From Pseudonocardia sp. (GTDB taxonomy: Bacteria; Actinomycetota; Actinomycetes; Mycobacteriales; Pseudonocardiaceae): a DNA stretch of 32,506 nucleotides. Position 1 is the first letter of the stretch. Every line of letters starts with the position of its first letter. Location of the stretch: NCBI GenBank assembly GCA_026785945.1, contig JAJAZD010000047.1:1-32506 (forward strand), read 5' to 3'. Under the pieces are notes generated by a model, which ran no database searches, was not told the origin of the DNA, and was given only the letters and a program-made list of their open reading frames with translations. The position numbers and the translations under genes were made by a program. Of this stretch, positions 18,330 through 27,648 are shown one piece after another.

Positions 18330-18559
18330 TCCGACTCCCACGGGACGTCGGCGAGGTCGACCGGGACCTCGCCCGGCAGGTCGGTCTCCCCGACGGCTGC
18401 TCGTTCGTGCGCGTCCAGCCAGCGTCGTTCGAGCTCGCGATCGACGAGCGCATCGAGCGCATCGTCGAGCAACTCGGACAGACTGGATCGCCCCGTCACC
18501 GCGCGGGCCCGCTCGACACGCTCCGGGGTGAGGGTCACCGACACCTTCTGTTTCGCCAC
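18326..18559 (-). CDS. Ribbon-helix-helix type antitoxin
   Basis: MAKQKVSVTLTPERVERARAVTGRSSLSELLDDALDALVDRELERRW, immediately upstream of MazF. Confidence 0.82.
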   Translation of the reverse strand: MAKQKVSVTLTPERVERARAVTGRSSLSELLDDALDALVDRELERRWLDAHERAAVGETDLPGEVPVDLADVPWESE

Positions 18560-18771
18560 CAGGTGAGCGTACTCGTCATCGCCCCTGCAGTCCTTCCATC
18601 GGTACGCTCAGGAGTGCGAATCAGGCACGCGCCCAGGTGGCAGACGACGCGGTCTCCGGCGGCGGTCGAGACGGACCTCCAACAGTGCCTCGCACAGCAC
18701 ATTCGGAGCACCGTCACCAAGGTCGACATGCCGCCGACCGGCGCCAACGACCGGCGGCCGTGCGGCGCTAC

Positions 18772-18966
18772 CTGAGCGAGCTCGATCTGGGCCTCGGTGT
18801 CGACCTTGCCGAACACAACGTCGTGGTGCCTATCGGCGGCCTTCTCGAAGACCGGGGCGAACATGCGGCACGGCCCGCACCACGACGCCCAGAAGTCGAG
18901 GAGCACGATCCCGCCGTCGTCGACGGTGTCGCTGAGGTTCTCGGTGGTCGGTTCGATCGTCGCCAT
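18772..18966 (-). pseudogene. trxA (remnant): Thioredoxin, C-terminally truncated
   Basis: MATIEPTTENLSDTVDDGGIVLLDFWASWCGPCRMFAPVFEKAADRHHDVVFGKVDTEAQIELAQ then unrelated VAPHGRRSLAPVGG...; CGPC active site retained. Confidence 0.8.
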
Positions 18967-18986
18967 GATTCCACCTCTGACGTTCG

Positions 18987-19003
18987 GATACCCCCCCGGT
19001 ATC
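18987..19003. promoter_or_regulatory. CstR/CsoR-type operator candidate GATACC-CCCCC-GGTATC
   Basis: Perfect 6-bp inverted repeat with C-rich core, about 21 nt upstream of the thioredoxin remnant start. Confidence 0.7.
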
Positions 19004-19049
19004 TGCCAACGCGTGTCCCGTCCGTGTCGTTCCCGCTCCGGTGCCCTGG

Positions 19050-19649
19050 TCAGCCGACGGGGCGGACCGCCCGGACTACGGTGTCCACGGCGAGCCGCTC
19101 GACGCCGTCGACCTCGACGGGCCGCCGATACTGCTCGGCGCGTTGCACGTCCAGTCCTGCCAACGGCCCGCTGACCTCATCGACCGTGTGCAGGACCGCG
19201 GGGTCCTGCGGGCCGCCCACCCCGTCCCTGAGGTTGGCGCGGTCGTGGCCGACGAGCAGCAGGGTGCCGCCCGGCGCCAGGGCTGCGGCGGCCCTGGTGA
19301 GCACGGGTGACAGGACGGAGAAGGGGAGTTGCAGGTAGGCCACGACCACCAGGTCGAACGATCCTGCCGGTCGGTACCCCGACACATCGGCGACGATCCA
19401 CTCGACCGTCGCCGCATTCTCCTGGGCGAGTCGCCGGCCCTTCTCGATGCCGACCGGAGAGAAGTCGACCGCGGTGACCTGCCATCCCCGGGTCGCCATC
19501 CAGACGGCGTTGCGCCCCTCGCCGGCCCCGAGGTCGAGGGCGCGGCCGGGCCGTAGCCGACCGACCTCGTCGGCCAGCAGGCGGTTGGGCTCGACCGACC
19601 AGACGAAGTCCTGGCCGGCGTACCGCTGGTCCCAATCGCTGGCGTTCAT
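19050..19649 (-). CDS. Class I SAM-dependent methyltransferase
   Basis: WDQRYAGQDFVWSVEPNRLLADEVGRLRPGRALDLGAGEGRNAVWMATRGWQVTAVDFSPVGIEKGRRLA...DLVVVAYLQLP, motif I and TehB-like pattern. Confidence 0.9.
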   Translation of the reverse strand: MNASDWDQRYAGQDFVWSVEPNRLLADEVGRLRPGRALDLGAGEGRNAVWMATRGWQVTAVDFSPVGIEKGRRLAQENAATVEWIVADVSGYRPAGSFDLVVVAYLQLPFSVLSPVLTRAAAALAPGGTLLLVGHDRANLRDGVGGPQDPAVLHTVDEVSGPLAGLDVQRAEQYRRPVEVDGVERLAVDTVVRAVRPVG

Positions 19650-19807
19650 CGGAGTCCACCGTGCCCTTCGTCGGACCGGCGCGCAGACGGGTCGAGCGCT
19701 CGGTCGTGTGTCCGTCACTCTCTCGCGGCGCTGGTCCGCATCGAACCCTCGGCGCCGATGGAGGCCGGAAGGCCCCACGAGACGGGTCCTTCGGCACGCA
19801 GGAACAA

Positions 19808-19824
19808 ATACCCCCCGGGGGTTC
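19808..19824. promoter_or_regulatory. CstR/CsoR-type operator candidate ATACCCCCCGGGGGTTC
   Basis: Near-palindromic ATACCCCC.GGGGGT, about 38 nt upstream of the MBL-fold remnant start (19862). Confidence 0.6.
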
Positions 19825-19861
19825 AGTGGAGGTAACCGTCGGACGAGACGAGGAGGGCGCC

Positions 19862-20292
19862 ATGTCCTTCACGCAGTACTACCTGGACTGTCTGTCGCAG
19901 GCTTCGTACCTGGTCGGTGACGAGAGCACCGGCCAGGCCGTTCCACGCCGACTTCCTGGCCGGGCATCTCGAGCTCGCGCAGGCCACCGGAGCGTGGATC
20001 GGCCACGGGCAGCGGGCCGAAGCCGACCACCCGATCCGCGCGCTCGCCGACGAGGAGCGGGTCGTGCTCGGTGACGTGGTCCTGCAGATCCTGGAGACTC
20101 CCGGGCACACGCCGGAGTCGATCAGTGCCGCGGTGTTCGAGCACGCCGCAGACGAGGTGCCCTACGGCATCCTGACCGGGGACGCGCTGTTCATCGGCGA
20201 CGTGGGCCGCCCCGACCTGCTGGCCTCGATCGGCGTGACCGCCCACGAGCTGGGCCAGATGCTGTACGCGTCGATCCGGAAGCTGATGGCGG
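19862..20292 (+). pseudogene. MBL-fold persulfide dioxygenase (ETHE1-like) remnant with internal deletion and C-terminal truncation
   Basis: MSFTQYYLDCLSQASYLVGDESTGQA then (frame change, region before the first metal motif missing) FHADFLAGHLELAQATGAWIGHG...LGDVVLQILETPGHTPESISAAVFEHAADEVPYGILTGDALFIGDVGRPDLLASIGVTAHELGQMLYASIRKLMA, then homology stops. Confidence 0.8.
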
Positions 20293-20294
20293 CC

Positions 20295-20549
20295 CACCAC
20301 CATCCCAGGGCCGCGTTGAGGACGAGTCCGATGAGAACCGATCCGGCGAGGAGCGCATCGACCAGGGTGACCAGGCCCTCCGTGAGGAGCACCGGGTTGC
20401 CCAGTGCCGTCCCCGGTCCGGGTCTTGGCGGCGGCGAGCGCCAGCATCACCAGGAAGGTCGCCGCGGTCCAGCCGATACCCGCCGGGGACGGCGCGGGCC
20501 TGCTCCCGGTGGCGAGGACAACGGCGACCTGCACGACCAGGTAGATCAC
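20295..20549 (-). pseudogene. Cation diffusion facilitator-like transporter fragment, frameshifted
   Basis: MIYLVVQVAVVLATGSRPAPSPAGIGWTAATFLVMLALAAAKTRTG / frameshift / VLLTEGLVTLVDALLAGSVLIGLVLNAALGWWWA. Confidence 0.55.
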
Positions 20550-20645
20550 AAGCAGCGCTCATCGGGGGAGTGTCGCCCCCGGCGGCGCCCGGGGTCGGTC
20601 CTGCCGGTCACGCAGCGGGCAACTTCGCCGGAATCCCTGGTTGCC

Positions 20646-21119
20646 TCAGGTGAAGATGATCTGGCCGCCGGCGGCGAGGTCGTAGAACTCGCCCACGGTG
20701 ATGATGTCCTTGACCTGGTCGACGAAGTCGTCCTTGGACAGCTCGAACAGGTCGACCGAGGCCTTGCAGGCGTAGAGCCCGGCCCCGGTGTCGGCGATCA
20801 TCTCGACGAACTCCGGGATCGAGGGGATGTCGAGCTTCTCCATCCGGTGGCTCATGTACTGGGTCATCACGCTGGACACGCCCGGCAGGCCGCCGGCCCA
20901 CGTTGCGAGATGCAGGCCGGGGTTGCCGACGGTGGCGAGCTTGATGTGCTCGTGGCGCTGCCGATGGATCGCGTCGAGGCCGAAGAAGGTGAAGAACAAG
21001 TTGGCCTCCATGCCCTCGGCACGGGCTCCGTTGGCCATGATCAAACCTGGGTAGATGCCTTCCAAGGAACCCTTGGATATGACGATCGAGACCTTTTCGA
21101 TCTTGCCGGTGTCCGGCAT
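20646..21119 (-). CDS. DsrE/DsrF (DsrE2-like) family protein
   Basis: KVSIVISKGSLEGIYPGLIMANGARAEGMEANLFFTFFGLDAI...IPEFVEMIADTGAGLYACKASVDLFEL. Confidence 0.88.
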   Translation of the reverse strand: MPDTGKIEKVSIVISKGSLEGIYPGLIMANGARAEGMEANLFFTFFGLDAIHRQRHEHIKLATVGNPGLHLATWAGGLPGVSSVMTQYMSHRMEKLDIPSIPEFVEMIADTGAGLYACKASVDLFELSKDDFVDQVKDIITVGEFYDLAAGGQIIFT

Positions 21120-21149
21120 GGTGGCGTCCTCACGATTGTCGCGTCGGGG

Positions 21150-21467
21150 TCAGATGCAGCCGCGGGGCTTGGGGATCCCGGCGATCCTCGCGGCGAGCTT
21201 GGCCGGTCCCTTGGGGAAGAGCAGGTAGAGTTCCTTGATGCTCACGCCGGAGGTGCGACCCAGCGCGCGCACGGTCGGGCCGGTGCCCTTCCCGGCGAAC
21301 TCCTTGCGCATGTGCATGATGACCTGCCAGTGCCGGTCGGTCAGCACGTCGATGCCGGCGTCGCGGGCGATCTCCGGAGCCATGTCCTCCCGCCACTGGT
21401 CGGGGTCGAGGTAGAAGCCCTCCTCGGTGACGGTGACGGGTGTACCGGCGTAGACGGCAGTGGGCAT
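21150..21467 (-). CDS. TusE/DsrC family sulfur relay protein (single conserved C-terminal Cys)
   Basis: VTVTEEGFYLDPDQWREDMAPEIARDAGIDVLTDRHWQVIMHMRKEFAGKGTGPTVRALGRTSGVSIKELYLLFPKGPAKLAARIAGIPKPRGCI. Confidence 0.9.
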   Translation of the reverse strand: MPTAVYAGTPVTVTEEGFYLDPDQWREDMAPEIARDAGIDVLTDRHWQVIMHMRKEFAGKGTGPTVRALGRTSGVSIKELYLLFPKGPAKLAARIAGIPKPRGCI

Positions 21468-21498
21468 GGCAGGCTCCAGGTTCTGTGGCGCAGGTGTC

Positions 21499-22746
21499 TC
21501 AGCTGCGGGTGGGGACGGGCATGTGCTTGCCGGCCGTGGGCATGGCGGCGGTGAGCCCGGGGACGTCACGTCCGGGCAGCAGGCTGTGCCAGTAGAACCA
21601 GGCGAACATCAGCTTGCCGAGGTGGTTGAGCCGCGACGGCGAGAGAAGCGGCAGCCCGACCCCGGAGGGGTAGTGGCCCGGCAGCGGTTCGGTGTCGTAG
21701 TTGAAGTCGATCAGCATCGCCTTGCCGAAGCCGCTCTCGATGAAGCAGTTGGTGTGCCCGTCGAAGGAGGCGTCGAGCGCCTCTCCGGCCAGGAACCGCA
21801 CCACGTTGCGGGCGATGGTCTCGCCCTCGAAATGGGTGACCGACCCGGCCTTGGAGGTGGGGATCGCGGCGGCGTCGCCGATGACGAACACGTTCGGGGC
21901 GGCCGTCGACTGCAACGTGTGCTTGTCGGTGGGGACGAAGCCGAACTCGTCGCCCAGACCCGGTGAGCGGTCCACATAGGCGGCGCCACCGTGCAGCGGC
22001 ACCACGACGGCCAGGTCGAACGGGACCTCCCGGCCGTCGTAGCCGACCAGGCGGCCGCCGGTGCCGTCGACCTCGCCGGTGTTGAACTCGGTGACCAGCT
22101 CGACGTGCTTCTCGGCCAGCAGCCCCGAGAGCGTGCGGGCGGCGACGGGCTTGGTGAAGGCCGCATCCAAGGGGGTGACGTAGATCAGCTCCACCTGTTC
22201 GCGGATCCCACGTTCGGTGAAGTACCAGTCGGCCAGGAAACAGAACTCCAGAGGGGCGACCGGGCACTTGATCGGCATGTCCACGACGTTCACCACCAGC
22301 CGCCCACCGGTGAAGCGCGACAGCGCCCCTTCCAGGGCGGTCGCACCGTCGAGGTCGTAGAAGGTGTGCACGGTCTCCCGCGCGCCGGGCCCGGTCAGGC
22401 CCTCGGTCTCCTCCGGCAGCAGCCGAGCACCCGTGGCGACGACCAGCACGTCGTATGCCAGCGTCACGCCGTCCGACAGCAGCACCTGCTCCGCGCCGAG
22501 GTCCACGCGCTCGATGTCCGCCGTGCGGTAGGTGATGCCGTCGTGCAGCTGCGCGGGCCGGGACCGCACCAGATCCTGCGGCCGGGACAGCCCGAACGGC
22601 ACGAACAGCAATCCGGGCTGGTAGAGGTGGTCGTCGTCCTGGTCGACCACCGTGATCACGACCTCGTCACCGAGGTCGCGACGCAGCCGATTGGCCGCGA
22701 GGGTGCCGCCGGTGCCACCGCCGAGTACCACGATCCGGTTCGTCAC
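21499..22746 (-). CDS. FAD-dependent sulfide:quinone oxidoreductase-like NAD(P)/FAD oxidoreductase
   Basis: TNRIVVLGGGTGGTLAANRLRRDLGDEVVITVVDQDDDHLYQPGLLFVPFGL...DVLVVATGARLLPEETEGL...DMPIKCPVAPLEFCFLADWYFTERGIREQVELIYVTPLDAAFTKPVAARTLSGLLAEKHVELVTEF...TLQSTAAPNVFVIGDAAAIPTSKAGSVTHFE. Confidence 0.9.
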   Translation of the reverse strand: MTNRIVVLGGGTGGTLAANRLRRDLGDEVVITVVDQDDDHLYQPGLLFVPFGLSRPQDLVRSRPAQLHDGITYRTADIERVDLGAEQVLLSDGVTLAYDVLVVATGARLLPEETEGLTGPGARETVHTFYDLDGATALEGALSRFTGGRLVVNVVDMPIKCPVAPLEFCFLADWYFTERGIREQVELIYVTPLDAAFTKPVAARTLSGLLAEKHVELVTEFNTGEVDGTGGRLVGYDGREVPFDLAVVVPLHGGAAYVDRSPGLGDEFGFVPTDKHTLQSTAAPNVFVIGDAAAIPTSKAGSVTHFEGETIARNVVRFLAGEALDASFDGHTNCFIESGFGKAMLIDFNYDTEPLPGHYPSGVGLPLLSPSRLNHLGKLMFAWFYWHSLLPGRDVPGLTAAMPTAGKHMPVPTRS

Positions 22747-22869
22747 GATCCCCAGTGTCGGGCCGACCCCGCGGCTCGCCGAGAGCCGAAAGTCCCGTTC
22801 CCGGACGCCGGAGGTCGGTACTTCTCCTGGCGACCTGGTTGCCCGGGTCGGCACCTGGTGCTCGCCGGT

Positions 22870-24318
22870 TCAGGTGACCACCACGGTGGCCATCATCCCG
22901 GCGTCCTCGTGGTCGAGGATGTGGCAGTGGTAGACGCTGCGCCCAGCGAACGTGGTGAACGGGATCCGCAGCCGCACCCAGCCGCGGGGCGGGATGAGCA
23001 CCACGTCCTGCGGCGTGCCGGTGGTGGCACGGCCGTCGCTGGCGGCGGTCACGGTGAAGGGCCACACGTGGATGTGGAACGGGTGGGCGAGCGGGCTGGT
23101 GTTCGTGACGGTCCATTCCTCCGTGCTGCCGAAGGCGACGATCTGGTCGTCGCGGGAAGGGTCGAAGGTGCGACCGTCGATCGACATGGCCATCCCGCCG
23201 CCCATGCCGCCCATGCCCATGTTGAAGTCCGTCTGCCGTGTCCGGGAGATCGCTGTGGTGGGGAGGGTCTCGGCAGGAAGGACGGCCGGTAGTGGCGTGG
23301 AGGCACGGAGCGGGCCTGAGGTGATCAGCGTGGCGAGGGTGGTGGGCCCGGTGTCGCCGGTGCTGCTGCCCATCATGGAGCCGCGGTCGTAGGGGTCGGC
23401 GAGGAGCGCGAACCGGCCGGTGCCGGTGGGCTGGACGACGACGTCGGCGCGGTTGCCCGGGGCGAGGACCAGCGTGTCGCGGCGGGTCGGCCGTGAGAGG
23501 AACGACCCGTCCTGGGCGATCTGGACGAGCTGCTGGCCCTCGAGGCGCAGCGCCAGGACCCGGGAGGTGCAGGCGTTGACGATCCGCCAGCGCTCCGCGG
23601 TTCCGGGTGCGGCGCTGAGGATGGGCTGGTGCTGGCCGTTGACCAGCAGCAGCCGCCCTTCGCGGCCCATGGCGCGGTCGGTGGAGTTGGCTGGGACGAC
23701 GGCTCCGGCGCCGTCGAGGGTGATATCGGTGACGAGCATCAGCCGGTCGGTGGTGACGGGCAGGTCGGGGCCGCGGTCGACGATCAGCCCGCCCACCAGT
23801 CCGCCGAAGAGCTGGTCGGCGACCATGCCGTGGTGGTGCGGGTGGTACCAGTGGGTGCCGGCCGGGTGGTCGGCGGGGATCCGGTAGAGGTAGTCGAACG
23901 ACGCCCCGGGTTCGATGCTCACGAAGGGGTTGTCGCTGTTGGCCTGCGGGGACACGTGCAGGCCGTGGGTGTGCAGGTTCGTCGGCTGCACGAGCCGGTT
24001 GGTCAGCAGCACGGCGAGCTCGTCGCCGGGGCGCACCCGCAGTGTCGGGCCGGGGGAGCCGCCGTTGAAGCCGAGTGCGGAGGTGTCCCGGCCGGCCAGG
24101 CGGACGCCCGCGGCCGCGGTCAGCTCGACGGCCAGCCGGCCGTCGCGACTGTCGAGCAGCGGCGGCTGGAGGAGTTCCGCGCCGGTGCCGCTGGGGTCGA
24201 AGGCGCCGGTGCTCGCGGTGGCGCTCGCGATCCACCCGGTGGCTCCGGCGACCACCACGGCCGTGCCGAGGCCGCCGAGGGCCAGCGCGCGGCGGCGGCT
24301 GATCGGTGCCGGTGTCAC
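22870..24318 (-). CDS. Multicopper oxidase with Tat-like signal
   Basis: SRRRALALGG signal; PTNLHTHGLHVSP, GTHWYHPHHHGMVADQLFGG, HPFHIHVWPF, YHCHILDHEDAGMM copper motifs; Met-rich MGMGGMGGGMAM loop. Confidence 0.95.
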   Translation of the reverse strand: MTPAPISRRRALALGGLGTAVVVAGATGWIASATASTGAFDPSGTGAELLQPPLLDSRDGRLAVELTAAAGVRLAGRDTSALGFNGGSPGPTLRVRPGDELAVLLTNRLVQPTNLHTHGLHVSPQANSDNPFVSIEPGASFDYLYRIPADHPAGTHWYHPHHHGMVADQLFGGLVGGLIVDRGPDLPVTTDRLMLVTDITLDGAGAVVPANSTDRAMGREGRLLLVNGQHQPILSAAPGTAERWRIVNACTSRVLALRLEGQQLVQIAQDGSFLSRPTRRDTLVLAPGNRADVVVQPTGTGRFALLADPYDRGSMMGSSTGDTGPTTLATLITSGPLRASTPLPAVLPAETLPTTAISRTRQTDFNMGMGGMGGGMAMSIDGRTFDPSRDDQIVAFGSTEEWTVTNTSPLAHPFHIHVWPFTVTAASDGRATTGTPQDVVLIPPRGWVRLRIPFTTFAGRSVYHCHILDHEDAGMMATVVVT

Positions 24319-24533
24319 AGGAGGTCGACGCGGCGGCGGTAGTCGTCTGCGTCGATCTCGCCGCGCGCGAGGCGTTCGTCGAGGATCTGGCGTGCAGCTC
24401 CGGTCCCGGCAGGGGACCTGTCGGGTGCCCGGCTCCGGGTCATCCGGTAGGCGAGGTAGCCGAGCAACGTGAGTCCGATGAGGACAAGGGCGGGCCAGAT
24501 CCAGAACCAGCTCATTGCTGTAGTGCCCATCAT
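24315..24533 (-). CDS. Small membrane protein with SHOCT-like C-terminus
   Basis: MMGTTAMSWFWIWPALVLIGLTLLGYLAYRMTRS...ARQILDERLARGEIDADDYRRRVDLL. Confidence 0.85.
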   Translation of the reverse strand: MMGTTAMSWFWIWPALVLIGLTLLGYLAYRMTRSRAPDRSPAGTGAARQILDERLARGEIDADDYRRRVDLL

Positions 24534-24632
24534 GGTGCGGTCCTTTCGCCGACCGTGTCGACGGTCCTCGGCGCGCGCCACGAGGGCGAGGGTCGTTGGG
24601 CCCGTCGTGCAGGGTCGGAGGATCTCCGACGA

Positions 24633-25037
24633 TCAGATCGTGGTCAGGGAGTCGAGTGCGGCCCGGAGCTTGCCGGAGGCGTCGCGGGCGACGTCGGCGA
24701 GCTCGGCCGGCTGCGGGCCACCGTCGCCGGCCATGGCGAGGAGCTCGGCGGGGTCGACGGCCTGTACGAGGGTGTGGCCGCCGGCCTGGCGGACGGTGAC
24801 GTTGCAGGGCAGCAGCAGGCCGATCTCGGGGTCGGTGGACAGGGCCTGGTGGGCGAGGGCGGGGTTGCAGGCGCCGAGGATCGTGTAGTCCTCGACGTCC
24901 TCGCCGAGCTTGGCCTTGAGGGTGGCCCGGATGTCGATGGTGGTGAGGACGCCGAATCCCTGGGTGGCCAGAGCCGCGGTGACCGCGTCGATGGCGTCGG
25001 CCTGGGAGAGATCGAGGGTGACGGTGTGAGCGGACAT
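24633..25037 (-). CDS. DUF302 domain protein
   Basis: DAIDAVTAALATQGFGVLTTIDIRATLKAKLGEDVEDYTILGACNPALAHQALSTDPEIGLLLPCNVTVRQAGGHTLVQAVDP. Confidence 0.93.
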   Translation of the reverse strand: MSAHTVTLDLSQADAIDAVTAALATQGFGVLTTIDIRATLKAKLGEDVEDYTILGACNPALAHQALSTDPEIGLLLPCNVTVRQAGGHTLVQAVDPAELLAMAGDGGPQPAELADVARDASGKLRAALDSLTTI

Positions 25038-25062
25038 GGTGATCTCCTGTGTCGGTGGGGTG

Positions 25063-25945
<883 letters not shown>

Positions 25946-26066
25946 GCGCCGTTATCCGCCGGCTTCATCGACTCGAACCTTGGTTCTGTCGGTTCCGGTC
26001 GGTCGTGGTCGGGATGGCATGCAGCTCCTTCCCCGAACGGATCTGGACGCGTCGATGCGGGACGGG

Positions 26067-27452
26067 TCAGTTCGCGGTCTCCCGCGTCGCGAGGCCGAGC
26101 TCCTGGGCGTGGGGGAACTCGTCGGCGAGGAGGACGACGTCGAAGCCGGCGCGGTCGAGGAGGCTCGCGCCGATGGAGGCGCGGTAGGCGCTCTGGCAGT
26201 GCACCCACAGCTGCCGGTCCGGGATCTCGCCGAGGCGGTCGGCGAGCTCGGGGAGCGGGATGTGCAGGGCCCCGTGGATGTGCGACGCGGCGTACTCGTC
26301 GTCGCGGCGGACGTCGAGGATCACCGGGTCCTCACCGCGGTCGCCCCGCCCGGCCTGGAGGTCCTCGAAGGTCGCGGTGGGGTAGCTGCGGGTGGGTCGC
26401 CCGTCGGCGAGGACGTCGATGGTGCCGGTGGCCCGGCCCTCGGGGCGGTCGATGCCGATCCGCACGAGCTGGCGCTGCGCCTCGGCGACCTGGTCCGGGT
26501 TCTCGCCGATGAGGGTGAGCGGGGTATTCCAGGGGATGACCCAGCCGAGCCAGGTGGCGAACTGCGGGCCGAGGCCGATCCCGACGCTGCCGGTGAGGTG
26601 CTCGGCGGCGTAGGCGGTGCGGTCGCGCAGGTCCACCACCCATTCCCCGGCCGCGATGCGCTTGGCCAGCTCACGCGGTTCGAGGATGGGCAGGGGGGAG
26701 AGGTCGATCTCGCCGGGCCCGGCGAGGTTCGCCGGGGCCATGTGGGCGTAGTACGCGGGGTAGGCGGTGAGGCCGGCGACGAGGCGGGTGACGAAGGCGT
26801 CCTCGTCGGGTTCGAGAACGGCGTCGTTGCGGGCGCGCTCGTCGGCGATGGTGCCGCCTGGTCCGCCGACGGCTGGTCCGGCGGAGCAGAAGCTGCCGAA
26901 CCCGTGGGTCGGGTAGACCGCGGTGTCGCCGGGCAGGGTCTGGGCGAGGTGGCGGGTGGAGTGGTACTGGGCGCGGGTGAGCTCGTCGGTGCGGGCCGGG
27001 TCGACGAGGTCGGTGCGCCCGACGCTGCCGTAGAGCAGGGACCCGCCGGTGAACACAGCCAGGGGCGCGGTCGCGTCGGGTGTGTTGTCGCTGAACACGT
27101 ACGCGAGGTGGGTGAAGGTGTGGCCCGGGGTGGCGATCACGCGCACGGTCATCGTCCCGGCGTGCAGCTCGTCGCCGTCGTGCACGGCGACCCGGTCGAA
27201 GGCGACGGGGTCCTCTGCGTTGACGACGTAGCGGGCGCCGGTGCGGGCTGCGAGCTGGTAGCCGCCGGTGACGTAGTCGTTGTGGATGTGGGTCTCGACC
27301 ACCATCTCCAGCCTCAGGCCACGCCGGGCCAGCAGCGCGTCGATGCGGTCGATGTCGCGCTGCGGGTCGACGACCACCGCGACGGAACCGTCGTGCGCGA
27401 GGTAGCTGCGGTCCCCGAGCTCCTCGGTGGCGATCACTTCGACATTCAGCAT
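26067..27452 (-). CDS. CstB-like MBL-fold persulfide dioxygenase fused to rhodanese domains
   Basis: MBL motifs THIHNDYVTGG, TPGHTFTHLAYV, VFTGGSLLYGSVGRTDLV, YPTHGFGSFC; a central rhodanese-like domain lacking the active-site Cys; C-terminal rhodanese with WVHCQSAYRASIGASLLDRAGF. Confidence 0.93.
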   Translation of the reverse strand: MLNVEVIATEELGDRSYLAHDGSVAVVVDPQRDIDRIDALLARRGLRLEMVVETHIHNDYVTGGYQLAARTGARYVVNAEDPVAFDRVAVHDGDELHAGTMTVRVIATPGHTFTHLAYVFSDNTPDATAPLAVFTGGSLLYGSVGRTDLVDPARTDELTRAQYHSTRHLAQTLPGDTAVYPTHGFGSFCSAGPAVGGPGGTIADERARNDAVLEPDEDAFVTRLVAGLTAYPAYYAHMAPANLAGPGEIDLSPLPILEPRELAKRIAAGEWVVDLRDRTAYAAEHLTGSVGIGLGPQFATWLGWVIPWNTPLTLIGENPDQVAEAQRQLVRIGIDRPEGRATGTIDVLADGRPTRSYPTATFEDLQAGRGDRGEDPVILDVRRDDEYAASHIHGALHIPLPELADRLGEIPDRQLWVHCQSAYRASIGASLLDRAGFDVVLLADEFPHAQELGLATRETAN

Positions 27453-27469
27453 GCGGACCCTCCGAGTAA

Positions 27470-27481
27470 ATGTCCGTACAT
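27470..27481. promoter_or_regulatory. GntR operator candidate ATGTCCGTACAT
   Basis: 18 nt upstream of the CstB-like start; same 12-mer at 27618, near-identical at 28976. Confidence 0.75.
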
Positions 27482-27617
27482 AGCGCTGTCGAAGGTAGGC
27501 GCACGGAGTGACGAGGTCAACCAGATCGGCACCGCGCGAGGGCGAAATCGCCGCGGTCGGGCCGGACGCTCGACGGTATCCGACCTTGTGGTCTCACTCA
27601 CCGGAAGCTACGTTCAG

Positions 27618-27629
27618 ATGTCCGTACAT
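27618..27629. promoter_or_regulatory. GntR operator candidate ATGTCCGTACAT
   Basis: Exact copy of the 27470 motif, about 20 nt upstream of the SQR remnant ATG (27649). Confidence 0.75.
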
Positions 27630-27648
27630 TTAACCGATAGGAGCGGCC

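Noticed and set aside
18590-18660. Possible tRNA because of a GVRIRHAP-like shadow translation
   Set aside because: No cloverleaf, T-loop GGTTCAAATCC-type or CCA-proximal stem could be identified by eye.
19917-21554. 545-aa plus-strand ORF
   Set aside because: Only the first part (MBL remnant) is meaningful; the rest is antisense of DsrE/TusE genes.
22667-24235. 522-aa minus-strand ORF
   Set aside because: Alternative frame of the multicopper oxidase gene.
24318-24533. SHOCT small protein as a separate toxin/immunity gene
   Set aside because: Position and TM+SHOCT layout fit a normal small membrane accessory protein in the operon; no toxin evidence.
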